From Primula veris (lineage: Eukaryota; Streptophyta; Magnoliopsida; Ericales; Primulaceae), in contig OY821746.1 of assembly GCA_963682055.1 (NCBI GenBank), positions 15,737,992 through 15,801,991 on the forward strand: a stretch of 64,000 bases of DNA, read 5' to 3'. Numbering within the stretch: the first letter of the stretch is position 1; each line of letters begins with the position of its first letter. Under the pieces are notes generated by a model that worked only from the letters and a program-made list of their open reading frames with translations, searched no databases and had not been told where the DNA came from. Below, piece after piece: positions 37,185 through 49,754 of the stretch. Position numbers and translations under genes: made by a program.

Positions 37185-38898
37185 TTTTTGGACTTTCAAA
37201 TTTTTATGCTTCCAAGTGGTTTTTATGGCCTATAACACACTTTTGTTGATTTTGAAGAGTTTCTGAGAACATGAAAATTGTACGAAATTTTTATGATTTT
37301 TGGACTTTCAAATTTTTTTGCTTCCAAGTGGTTTTTATGTCCAATAACACACTTTTGTTGATTTGGAAGAGTTTCTGAGAACATGAAAATTGTACGAAAT
37401 TTTGATGATTTTTGGACTTTCAAATTTTCAAATTTTTATGCTTCCAAGTGGTTTTTATGGCCTATAACACAATTTTGTGGATTTTGAAGAGTTTCTGAGA
37501 ACATGAAAATTCTACGAAATTTTGATGATTTTTGGACTTTCAAATTTTTTTGCTTCCAAGTGGTTTTTATGGCCAATAACAGACTTTTGTTGATTTTGAA
37601 GAGTTTCTGAGAACATGAAAATTCTACGAAATTTTTATGATTTTTGGACTTTCAAATTTTTTTGCTTCCAAGTGGTTTTTATGGCATATAACAGACTTTT
37701 GTAGATTTTGAAGAGTTTCTGAGAACATGAAAATTCTACGAAATTTTGATGATTTTTGGACTTTCAAATTTTTTTTGCTTCCAAGTGGTTTTTATGGCCT
37801 ATAAAACACTTTTGTTGATTTTGAAGAGTTTCTGAGAACATGAAAATTCTACGAAATTTTGATGATTTTTGGACTTTCAAATTTTCAAATTTTTATGCTT
37901 CCAAGTGGTTTTTATGGCCTATAACACACTTTTGTTGATTTTGAAGAGTTTCTGAGAACATGAAAATTGTACGAAATTTATATAATTTTTGGACTTTCAA
38001 ATTTTTTTGCTTCCAAGTGGTTTTTATGGCCTATAACACAATTTTGTTGATTTTGAAGAGTTTCTGAGAACATGAAAATTCTACGAAATTTTGATGATTT
38101 TTGGACTTTCAAATTTTCAAATTTTTATGCTTCCAAGGGGTTTTTATGGCCTATAACACACTTTTGTTGATTTTGAAGAGTTTCTGAGAACATGAAAATT
38201 GTACGAAATTTATATAATTTTTGGACTTTCAAATTTTTTTGCTTCCAAGTGGTTTTTATGGCCTATAACACAATTTTGTTGATTTTGAAGAGTTTCTGAG
38301 AACATGAAAATTCTACGAAATTTTGATGAATTTTGGACTTTCAAATTTTCAAATTTTTATGCTTCCAAGTGGTTTTTATGGCCTATAACACACTTTTGTT
38401 GATTTTGAAGAGTTTCTGAGAACATGAAAATTCTACGAAATTTTGATGATTTTTGGACTTTCAAATTTTTTTTGCTTCCAAGTGGTTTTTATGGCCTATA
38501 ACAGACTTTTGTTGATTTTGAAGAGTTTCTGAGAATATGAAAATTCTACGAAATTTTGATGATTTTTGGACTTTCAAATTTTTTTGCTTCCAAGTGGTTT
38601 TTAAGCCCTATAACAGACTTTTGTTGATTTTGAAGAGTTTCTGAGAACATGAAAATTCTACGAAATTTTGATGATTTTTGGACTTTCAAATTTTTTTGCT
38701 TCCAAGTGGTTTTTAAGGCCTATAACAGACTTTTGTTGATTTTGAAGAGTTTCTGAGAACATGAAAATTCTACGAAATTTTGATGATTTTTGGACTTTCA
38801 AATTTTTTTGCTTCCAAGTGGTTTTTATGGCCTATAACACACTTTTGTTGATTTTGAAGAGTTTCTGAGAACATGAAAATTGTACGAAATTTTTATGA
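37185..38898. repeat. 1,714-bp 15-mer HOR, unit X3
   Basis: Offset 8,460 bp from X1. The one difference I noticed is GGCCAATAAC (A at 37,575) instead of GGCCTATAAC. It is followed directly by another X unit, showing that X can amplify on its own. Confidence 0.9.
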
Positions 38899-40612
38899 TT
38901 TTTGGACTTTCAAATTTTTATGCTTCCAAGTGGTTTTTATGGCCTATAACACACTTTTGTTGATTTTGAAGAGTTTCTGAGAACATGAAAATTGTACGAA
39001 ATTTTTATTATTTTTGGACTTTCAAATTTTTTTGCTTCCAAGTGGTTTTTATGTCCAATAACACACTTTTGTTGATTTGGAAGAGTTTCTGAGAACATGA
39101 AAATTGTACGAAATTTTGATGATTTTTGGACTTTCAAATTTTCAAATTTTTATGCTTCCAAGTGGTTTTTATGGCCTATAACACAATTTTGTGGATTTTG
39201 AAGAGTTTCTGAGAACATGAAAATTCTACGAAATTTTGATGATTTTTGGACTTTCAAATTTTTTTGCTTCCAAGTGGTTTTTATGGCCTATAACAGACTT
39301 TTGTTGATTTTGAAGAGTTTCTGAGAACATGAAAATTCTACGAAATTTTTATGATTTTTGGACTTTCAAATTTTTTTGCTTCCAAGTGGTTTTTATGGCA
39401 TATAACAGACTTTTGTAGATTTTGAAGAGTTTCTGAGAACATGAAAATTCTACGAAATTTTGATGATTTTTGGACTTTCAAATTTTTTTTGCTTCCAAGT
39501 GGTTTTTATGGCCTATAAAACACTTTTGTTGATTTTGAAGAGTTTCTGAGAACATGAAAATTCTACGAAATTTTGATGATTTTTGGACTTTCAAATTTTC
39601 AAATTTTTATGCTTCCAAGTGGTTTTTATGGCCTATAACACACTTTTGTTGATTTTGAAGAGTTTCTGAGAACATGAAAATTGTACGAAATTTATATAAT
39701 TTTTGGACTTTCAAATTTTTTTGCTTCCAAGTGGTTTTTATGGCCTATAACACAATTTTGTTGATTTTGAAGAGTTTCTGAGAACATGAAAATTCTACGA
39801 AATTTTGATGATTTTTGGACTTTCAAATTTTCAAATTTTTATGCTTCCAAGGGGTTTTTATGGCCTATAACACACTTTTGTTGATTTTGAAGAGTTTCTG
39901 AGAACATGAAAATTGTACGAAATTTATATAATTTTTGGACTTTCAAATTTTTTTGCTTCCAAGTGGTTTTTATGGCCTATAACACAATTTTGTTGATTTT
40001 GAAGAGTTTCTGAGAACATGAAAATTCTACGAAATTTTGATGAATTTTGGACTTTCAAATTTTCAAATTTTTATGCTTCCAAGTGGTTTTTATGGCCTAT
40101 AACACACTTTTGTTGATTTTGAAGAGTTTCTGAGAACATGAAAATTCTACGAAATTTTGATGATTTTTGGACTTTCAAATTTTTTTTGCTTCCAAGTGGT
40201 TTTTATGGCCTATAACAGACTTTTGTTGATTTTGAAGAGTTTCTGAGAATATGAAAATTCTACGAAATTTTGATGATTTTTGGACTTTCAAATTTTTTTG
40301 CTTCCAAGTGGTTTTTAAGCCCTATAACAGACTTTTGTTGATTTTGAAGAGTTTCTGAGAACATGAAAATTCTACGAAATTTTGATGATTTTTGGACTTT
40401 CAAATTTTTTTGCTTCCAAGTGGTTTTTAAGGCCTATAACAGACTTTTGTTGATTTTGAAGAGTTTCTGAGAACATGAAAATTCTACGAAATTTTGATGA
40501 TTTTTGGACTTTCAAATTTTTTTGCTTCCAAGTGGTTTTTATGGCCTATAACACACTTTTGTTGATTTTGAAGAGTTTCTGAGAACATGAAAATTGTACG
40601 AAATTTTTATGA
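38899..40612. repeat. 1,714-bp 15-mer HOR, unit X4
   Basis: In direct tandem with X3 at exactly 1,714 bp. One private difference noticed is TTTTTATTA at 39,009, where the others have TTTTTATGA. Next to it lies the third Y module. Confidence 0.9.
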
Positions 40613-42790
40613 TTTTTGGACTTTCAAATTTTTATGCTTCCAAGTGGTTTTTATGGCCTATAACACACTTTTGTTGATTTTGAAGAGTTTCTGAGAACAT
40701 GAAAATTGTACGAAATTTTTATGATTTTTGGACTTTCAAATTTTTTTGCTTCCAAGTGGTTTTTATGTCCAATAACACACTTTTGTTGATTTGGAAGAGT
40801 TTCTGAGAACATGAAAATTGTACGAAATTTTGATGATTTTTGGACTTTCAAATTTTCAAATTTTTATGCTTCCAAGTGGTTTTTATGGCCTATAACACAA
40901 TTTTGTGGATTTTGAAGAGTTTCTGAGAATATGAAAATTCTACGAAATTTTGATGATTTTTGGACTTTCAATTTTTTTTGCTTCAAAGTGTTTTTTATGG
41001 CCTATAACACACTTTTGTTGATTTTGAAGAGTTTCTGAGAACATGAAAATGGTACGAAATTTTGATTATTTGTGGACTTTCAAATTTTTTTGCTTCCAAG
41101 AGGTTTTTATGGCCTATAACACACTTTTGTTGATTTTGAAGAGTTTCTGAGAACATGAAAATTCTACGAAATTTTGATGATTTTTGGACTTTCAAATTTT
41201 CAAATTTTTATGCTTCCAAGTGGTTTTTATGGCCTATAACACACTTTTGTTGATTTTGAAGATTTTCTGAGAACATGAAAATTCTACGAAATTTTGATGA
41301 TTTTTGGACTTTCAAATTTTTTTGCTTCCAAGTGGTTTTTATGTCCTATAACACACTTTTGTTGATTTCGAAGAGTTTCTGAGAATATGAAAATTCTACG
41401 AAATTTTGATGATTTTTGGACTTTCAAATTTTTTTGCTTCCAAGTGGTTTTTATGGCCTATAACACACTTTTGTTGATTTTGAAGAGTTTCTAAGAACAT
41501 GAAAATTCTACGAAATTTTGATGATTTTTGGACTTTCAAATTTTCAAATTTTTATTCTTCCAAGGGGTTTTTATGGCCTATAACACACTTTTGTTGATTT
41601 TGAAGAGTTTATGAGAACATGAAAATTCTACGAAATTTTGATTATTTTTGGACTTTCAAATTTTTTTGCTTCCAAGTGGTTTTTATGGCCTATAACAGAC
41701 TTTTGTTGATTTTGAAGAGTTTCTGAGAACATGAAAATTCTACGAAATTTTTATGATTTTTGGACTTTCAAATTTTTTTGCTTCCAAGTGGTTTTTATGG
41801 CCTATAACAGACTTTTGTTGATTTTGAAGAGTTTCTGAGAACATGAAAATTCTACGAAATTTTGATGATTTTTGGACTTTCAAATTTTTTTGCTTCCAAG
41901 TGGTTTTTATGGCCTATAACACACTTTTGTTGATTTTGAAGAGTTTCTGAGAACATGAAAATTCTACGAAATTTTGATGATTTTTGGACTTTCAAATTTT
42001 CAAATTTTTATGCTTCCAAGTGGTTTTTATGGCCTATAACACACTTTTGTTGATTTTGAAGAGTTTCTGAGAACATGAAAATTCTACGAAATTTTGATGA
42101 TTTTTGGACTTTCAAATTTTTTTGCTTCCAAGTGGTTTTTATGGCCTATAACAGACTTTTGTTGATTTTGAAGAGTTTCTGAGAACATGAAAATTCTACG
42201 AAATTTTGATGATTTTTGGACTTTCAAATTTTTTTGCTTCCAAGTGGTTTTTATGGCCTATAACACACTTTTGTTGATTTTGAAGAGTTTCTGAGAACAT
42301 GAAAATTCTACGAAATTTTGATGATTTTTGGACTCTCAAATTTTCAAATTTTTATGCTTCCAAGGGGTTTTTATGGCCTATAGCACACTTTTGTTGATTT
42401 TGAAGAGTTTCTGAGAACATGAAAATTGTACGAAATTTATATAATTTTTGGACTTTCAAATTTTTTTGCTTCCAAGTGGTTTTTATGGCCTATAACACAA
42501 TTTTGTTGATTTTGAAGAGTTTCTGAGAACATGAAAATTTTACGAAATTTTGATAATTTTTGGACTTTCAAATTTTCAAATTTTTATGCTTCCAAGTGGT
42601 TTTTATGGCCTATAACACACTTTTGTTGATTTTGAAGAGTTTCTGAGAACATGAAAATTCTACGAAATTTTGATGATTTTTGGACTTTCAAATTTTTTTG
42701 CTTCCAAGTGGTTTTTATTGCCTATAACAGACTTTTGTTGATTTTGAAGAGTTTCAGAGAACATGAATATTCTACGAAATTTTTATGATT
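40613..42790. repeat. Module Y3
   Basis: Repeats Y2 at a 6,284-bp offset (GGACTCTCAAA near 42,332, CTATAGCAC near 42,379). One private difference is TTTCTAAGAACATG near 41,490. From about 42,711 it departs (TTTTTATTGCC, TTTCAGAGAAC, GAATATTC) into the next domain. Confidence 0.82.
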
Positions 42791-43133
42791 TTTGGACTTT
42801 CAAATTTTTTTGCTTCCAAGTGGTTTTTATGGCATATAACAGACTTTTGTAGATTTTGAAGAGTTTCTGAGAACATGAAAATTCTACGAAATTTTGATGA
42901 TTTTTGGACTTTCAAATTTTTTTTGCTTCCAAGTGGTTTTTATGGCCTATAACACACTTTTGTTGATTTTGAAGAGTTTCTGAGAACATGAAAATTCTAC
43001 GAAATTTTGATGATTTTTGGACTTTCAAATTTTCAAATTTTTATGCTTCCAAGGGGTTTTTATGGCCTATAACACACTTTTGTTGATTTTGAAGAGTTTC
43101 TGAGAACATGAAAATTGTACGAAATTTATATAA

Positions 43134-44190
43134 TTTTTGGACTTTCAAATTTTTTTGCTTCCAAGTGGTTTTTATGGCCTATAACACAATTTTGTTGATT
43201 TTGAAGAGTTTCTGAGAACATGAAAATTCTACGAAATTTTGATAATTTTTGGACTTTCAAATTTTCAAATTTTTATGTTTCCAAGTGGTTTTTATGGCCT
43301 ATAACAGACTTTTGTTGATTTTGAAGAGTTTCTGAGAACATGAAAATTCTACGAAATTTTGAAGATTTTTGGCCTTTCAAATTTTTTTGCTCCCAAGTGG
43401 TTTTATGGCCTATAACACACTTTTGTTGATTTTGAAGAGTTTCTGAGAACATGAAAATTGTACGAAATTTATATAATTTTTGGACTTTCAAATTTTTTTG
43501 CTTCCAAGTGGTTTTTATAGCCTATAACACACTTTTGTTGATTTTGAAGAGTTTCTGAGAACATGAAAATTCTACGAAATTTTGATGATTTTTGGACTTT
43601 CAAATTTTCAAATTTTTATGTTTCCAAGTGGTTTTTATGGCCTATAACAGACTTTTGTTGATTTTGAAGAGTTTCTGAGAACATGAAAATTGTACGAAAT
43701 TTATATAATTTTTGGACTTTCAAATTTTTTTGCTTCCAAGTGGTTTTTATGGCCTATAACATAATTTTGTTGATTTTGAAGAGTTTCTGAGAACATGAAA
43801 ATTCTACGAAATTTTGATAATTTTTGGACTTTCAAATTTTCAAATTTTTATGTTTCCAAGTGGTTTTTATGGCCTATAACAGACTTTTGTTGATTTTGAA
43901 GAGTTTCTGAGAACATGAAAATTCTACGAAATTTTGAAGATTTTTGGCCTTTCAAATTTTTTTGCTCCCAAGTGGTTTTATGGCCTATAACACACTTTTG
44001 TTGATTTTGAAGAGTTTCTGAGAACATGAAAATTGTACGAAATTTATATAATTTTTGGACTTTCAAATTTTTTTGCTTCCAAGTGGTTTTTATAGCCTAT
44101 AACACACTTTTGTTGATTTTGAAGAGTTTCTGAGAACATGAAAATTCTACGAAATTTTGATGATTTTTGGACTTTCAAATTTTCAAATTT
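43134..44190. repeat. 575-bp 5-mer HOR, about two copies
   Basis: Unit 1 is 43,134-43,708. Unit 2 starts at 43,709 and stays alike to about 44,190. Markers 575 bp apart are ATGTTTCC (about 43,274 and 43,849), GAAGATTTTTGGCCTTTC (about 43,361 and 43,936), GCTCCC (about 43,389 and 43,964) and TTATAGCC. One C/T difference lies near 43,762 (AACATAATTTTG). Confidence 0.85.
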
Positions 44191-44740
44191 TTATGCTTCC
44201 AAGTGGTTTTTATGGCCTATAACACAATTTTGTTGATTTTGAAGAGTTTCTGAGAACATGAAAATTTTACGAAATTTTGATAATTTTTGGACTTTCAAAT
44301 TTTCAAATTTTTATGCTTCCAAGTGGTTTTTATGGCCTATAACACACTTTTGTTGATTTTGAAGAGTTTCTGAGAACATGAAAATTCTACGAAATTTTGA
44401 TGATTTTTGGACTTTCAAATTTTTTTTGCTTCCAAGTGGTTTTTATGGCCTATAACACACTTTTGTTGATTTTGAAGAGTTTCTGAGAACCTGAAAATTC
44501 TACGAAATTTTGATGATTTTTGGACTTTCAAATTTTTTTGCTTCCAAGTGGTTTTTATTGCCTATAACAGACTTTTGTTGATTTTGAAGAGTTTCAGAGA
44601 ACATGAAAATTCTACGAAATTTTTATGATTTTTGGACTTTCAAATTTTTTTGCTTCCAAGTGGTTTTTATGGCATATAACAGACTTTTGTAGATTTTGAA
44701 GAGTTTCTGAGAACATGAAAATTCTACGAAATTTTGATGA

Positions 44741-46613
44741 TTTTTGGCCTTTCAAATTTTTTTGCTTCCAAGTGGTTTTATGGCCTATAACACACTTTTG
44801 TTGATTTTGAAGAGTTTCTGAGAACATGAAAATTGTACGAAATTTATATAATTTTTGGACTTTCAAATTTTTTTGCTTCCAAGTGGTTTTTATAGCCTAT
44901 AACACACTTTTGTTGATTTTGAAGAGTTTCTGAGAACATGAAAATTCTACGAAATTTTGATGATTTTTGGACTTTCAAATTTTCAAATTTTTATGCTTCC
45001 AAGTGGTTTTTATGGCCTATAACACACTTTTGTTGATTTTGAAGAGTTTCTGAGAACATGAAAATTCTACGAAATTTTGATGATTTTTGGACTTTCAAAT
45101 TTTTTTGCTTCCAAGTGGTTTTTATGGCCTATAACACACTTTTGTTGATTTTGAAGAGTTTTTGAGAACATGAAAATTCTACGAAATTTTGATGATTTTT
45201 GGACTTTCAAATTTTTTTGCTTCCAAGTGGTTTTATGGCCTATAACACACTTTTGTTGATTTTGAAGAGTTTCTGAGAACATGAAAATTATACGAAATTT
45301 ATATAATTTTTGGACTTTCAAATTTTTTTGCTTCCAAGTGGTTTTATGGCCTATAACACACTTTTGTTGATTTTGAAGAGTTTCTGAGAACATGAAAATT
45401 CTACGAAATTTTGATGATTTTTGGACTTTCAAATTTTCAAATTTTTATGCTTCCAAGGGGTTTTTATGGCCTATAACACAATTTTGTTGATTTTGAAGAG
45501 TTTCTGAGAACATGAAAATTCTACGAAATTTTGATGATTTTTGGACTTTCAAATTTTTTTGCTTCCAAGTGGTTTTTATGGCCTATAACACACTTTTGTG
45601 GATTTTGAAGAGTTTCTGAGAAAATGAAAATTCTACGAAATTTTGATGATTTTTGGACTTTCAAATTTTTATGTTTCCAAGTGGTTTTTATGGCCTATAA
45701 CAGACTTTTGTTGATTTTGAAGAGTTTCTGAGAACATGAAAATTCTACGAAATTTTGATGATTTTTGGCCTTTCAAATTTTTTTGCTTCCAAGTGGTTTT
45801 ATGGCCTATAACACACTTTTGTTGATTTTGAAGAGTTTCTGAGAACATGAAAATTGTACGAAATTTATATAATTTTTGGACTTTCAAATTTTTTTGCTTC
45901 CAAGTGGTTTTTATAGCCTATAACACACTTTTGTTGATTTTGAAGAGTTTCTGAGAACATGAAAATTCTACGAAATTTTGATGATTTTTGGACTTTCAAA
46001 TTTTCAAATTTTTATGCTTCCAAGTGGTTTTTATGGCCTATAACACACTTTTGTTGATTTTGAAGAGTTTCTGAGAACATGAAAATTCTACGAAATTTTG
46101 ATGATTTTTGGACTTTCAAATTTTTTTGCTTCCAAGTGGTTTTTATGGCCTATAACAGACTTTTGTTGATTTTGAAGAGTTTCTGAGAACATGAAAATTC
46201 TACGAAATTTTGATGATTTTTGGACTTTCAAATTTTTTTGCTTCCAAGTGGTTTTTATGGCCTATAACACACTTTTGTTGATTTTGAAGAGTTTTTGAGA
46301 ACATGAAAATTCTACGAAATTTTGATGATTTTTGGACTTTCAAATTTTTTTGCTTCCAAGTGGTTTTATGGCCTATAACACACTTTTGTTGATTTTGAAG
46401 AGTTTCTGAGAACATGAAAATTATACGAAATTTATATAATTTTTGGACTTTCAAATTTATTTGCTTCCAAGTGGTTTTATGGCCTATAACACACTTTTGT
46501 TGATTTTGAAGAGTTTCTGAGAACATGAAAATTCTACGAAATTTTGATGATTTTTGGACTTTCAAATTTTCAAATTTTTATGCTTCCAAGGGGTTTTTAT
46601 GGCCTATAACACA
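44741..46613. repeat. 1,021-bp HOR whose second copy gained one monomer (1,133-bp offset)
   Basis: TTTTTGGCCTTTC at 44,741 and 45,762, and TTATAGCC at 44,890 and 45,911, are 1,021 bp apart. Markers after about 46,130, such as GAGTTTTTGAG (about 45,158 and 46,291) and AATTATACG (about 45,287 and 46,420), are 1,133 bp apart. The 112-bp difference is exactly one short monomer inserted in the second copy. One private change is CAAATTTATTTGC near 46,456. Confidence 0.82.
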
Positions 46614-47693
46614 CTTTTGTTGATTTTGAAGAGTTTCTGAGAACATGAAAATTGTACGAAATTTATATAATTTTTGGACTTTCAAATTTTTTTGCTTCCA
46701 AGTGGTTTTTATGGCCTATAACACAATTTTGTTGATTTTGAAGAGTTTCTGAGAACATGAAAATTCTACGAAATTTTGATGATTTTTGGACTTTCAAATT
46801 TTCAAATTTTTATGCTTCCAAGTGGTTTTTATGGCTTATAACACACTTTTGGTTATTTTGAAGATTTTCTGAGAACATGAAAATTCAACGAAATTTTGAT
46901 AATTTTTGGACTTTCAAATTTTTTTGCTTTCAAGTGGTTTTTATGGCCTATAACACAATTTTGTTGATTTTGAAGAGTTTCTGAGAACATGAAAATTCTA
47001 CGAAATTTTGATGATTTTTGGACTTTCAAATTTTCAAATTTTTATGCTTCCAAGTGGTTTTTATGGCCTATAACACACTTTTGTTGATTTTGAAGAGTTT
47101 CTGAGAACATGAAAATTCTAAGAAATTTTGATGATTTTTGGACTTTCAAATTTTTTTGCTTCCAAGTGGTTTTTATGGCCTATAACAGACTTTTGTTGAT
47201 TTTGAAGAGTTTCTGAGAACATGAAAATTCTACGAAATTTTGATGATTTTTGGACTTTCAAATTTTTATGTTTCCAAGTGGTTTTTATGGCCTATAACAG
47301 ACTTTTGTTGATTTTGAAGAGTTTCTGAGAACATGAAAATTCTACGAAATTTTGATGATTTTTGGCCTTTCAAATTTTTTTGCTTCCAAGTGGTTTTATG
47401 GCCTATAACACACTTTTGTTGATTTTGAAGAGTTTCTGAGAACATGAAAATTGTACGAAATTTATATAATTTTTGGACTTTCAAATTTTTTTGCTTCCAA
47501 GTGGTTTTTATGGCCTATAACACACTTTTGTTGATTTTGAAGATTTTCTGAGAACATGAAAATTCTACGAAATTTTGATGATTTTTGGACTTTCAAATTT
47601 TTATGCTTCCAAGTGGTTTTTATGGGTTATAACACACTTTTGGTTATTTTGAAGATTTTCTGAGAACATGAAAATTCTACGAAATTTTGATGA

Positions 47694-48380
47694 TTTTTGG
47701 ACTTTCAAATTTTTTGCTTCCAAGTGGTTTTTATGGCCTATAAGACAATTTTGTTGATTTTGAAGAGTTTCTGAGAACATGAAAATTCTACGAAATTTTG
47801 ATAATTTTTGGACTTTCAAATTTTCAAATTTTTATGCTTCCAAGTGGTTTTTATGGGTTATAACACACTTTTGGTTATTTTGAAGATTTTCTGAGAACAT
47901 GAAAATTCTACGAAATTTTGATAATTTTTGGACTTTCAAATTTTTTTGCTTCCAAGTGGTTTTTATGGCCTATAACACACTTTTGTTGATTTTGAAGAGT
48001 TTCTGAGAACATGAAAATTGTACGAAATTTATATAATTTTTGGACTTTCAAATTTTTTTGCTTCCAAGTGGTTTTTATAGCCTATAACACACTTTTGTTG
48101 ATTTTGAAGAGTTTCTGAGAACATGAAAATTCTACGAAATTTTGATGATTTTTGGACTTTCAAATTTTCAAATTTTTATGCTTCCAAGTGGTTTTTATGG
48201 CCTATAACACACTTTTGTTGATTTTGAAGAGTTTCTGAGAACATGAAAATTCTACGAAATTTTGATGATTTTTGGACTTTCAAATTTTTTTGCTTCCAAG
48301 TGGTTTTTATGGCCTATAACAGACTTTTGTTGATTTTGAAGATTTTCTGAGAACATGAAAATTCTACGAAATTTTGATGA
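47694..48380. repeat. 687-bp 6-mer HOR, copy 1
   Basis: The unit starts with a 111-bp monomer that has lost a T before GCTTCC and carries CTATAAGACAATTTTG. A TATGGGTTATAAC 'GGTTA' long monomer, a GTACG/TATATAAT copy and a TTATAGCC copy follow. All markers recur at exactly 687 bp. Confidence 0.9.
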
Positions 48381-49067
48381 TTTTTGGACTTTCAAATTTT
48401 TTGCTTCCAAGTGGTTTTTATGGCCTATAAGACAATTTTGTTGATTTTGAAGAGTTTCTGAGAACATGAAAATTCTACGAAATTTTGATAATTTTTGGAC
48501 TTTCAAATTTTCAAATTTTTATGCTTCCAAGTGGTTTTTATGGGTTATAACACACTTTTGGTTATTTTGAAGATTTTCTGAGAACATGAAAATTCTACGA
48601 AATTTTGATAATTTTTGGACTTTCAAATTTTTTTGCTTCCAAGTGGTTTTTATGGCCTATAACACACTTTTGTTGATTTTGAAGAGTTTCTGAGAACATG
48701 AAAATTGTACGAAATTTATATAATTTTTGGACTTTCAAATTTTTTTGCTTCCAAGTGGTTTTTATAGCCTATAACACACTTTTGTTGATTTTGAAGAGTT
48801 TCTGAGAACATGAAAATTCTACGAAATTTTGATGATTTTTGGACTTTCAAATTTTCAAATTTTTATGCTTCCAAGTGGTTTTTATGGCCTATAACACACT
48901 TTTGTTGATTTTGAAGAGTTTCTGAGAACATGAAAATTCTACGAAATTTTGATGATTTTTGGACTTTCAAATTTTTTTGCTTCCAAGTGGTTTTTATGGC
49001 CTATAACAGACTTTTGTTGATTTTGAAGATTTTCTGAGAACATGAAAATTCTACGAAATTTTGATGA
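48381..49067. repeat. 687-bp 6-mer HOR, copy 2
   Basis: Same six monomers in the same order. CTATAAGACAATTTTG lies near 48,425 and TATGGGTTATAAC near 48,539. No difference from copy 1 noticed. Confidence 0.9.
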
Positions 49068-49754
49068 TTTTTGGACTTTCAAATTTTTTGCTTCCAAGTG
49101 GTTTTTATGGCCTATAAGACAATTTTGTTGATTTTGAAGAGTTTCTGAGAACATGAAAATTCTACGAAATTTTGATAATTTTTGGACTTTCAAATTTTCA
49201 AATTTTTATGCTTCCAAGTGGTTTTTATGGGTTATAACACACTTTTGGTTATTTTGAAGATTTTCTGAGAACATGAAAATTCTACGAAATTTTGATAATT
49301 TTTGGACTTTCAAATTTTTTTGCTTCCAAGTGGTTTTTATGGCCTATAACACACTTTTGTTGATTTTGAAGAGTTTCTGAGAACATGAAAATTGTACGAA
49401 ATTTATATAATTTTTGGACTTTCAAATTTTTTTGCTTCCAAGTGGTTTTTATAGCCTATAACACACTTTTGTTGATTTTGAAGAGTTTCTGAGAACATGA
49501 AAATTCTACGAAATTTTGATGATTTTTGGACTTTCAAATTTTCAAATTTTTATGCTTCCAAGTGGTTTTTATGGCCTATAACACACTTTTGTTGATTTTG
49601 AAGAGTTTCTGAGAACATGAAAATTCTACGAAATTTTGATGATTTTTGGACTTTCAAATTTTTTTGCTTCCAAGTGGTTTTTATGGCCTATAACAGACTT
49701 TTGTTGATTTTGAAGAGTTTCTGAGAACATGAAAATTCTACGAAATTTTGATGA
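49068..49754. repeat. 687-bp 6-mer HOR, copy 3
   Basis: Same six monomers. The last monomer has GAAGAGTTTCTG (near 49,713) where the earlier copies have GAAGATTTTCTG, and after this the pattern is lost. The three copies form the shortest clean HOR run in the window. Confidence 0.87.

Noticed and set aside
45067..45432. 121-codon minus-strand open frame (and its copy at 46,200-46,565) as a repeat protein
   Set aside because: It passes through 111-bp monomers that happen to be divisible by three and stops once a 112-bp copy shifts the frame. It is a repeat artefact.
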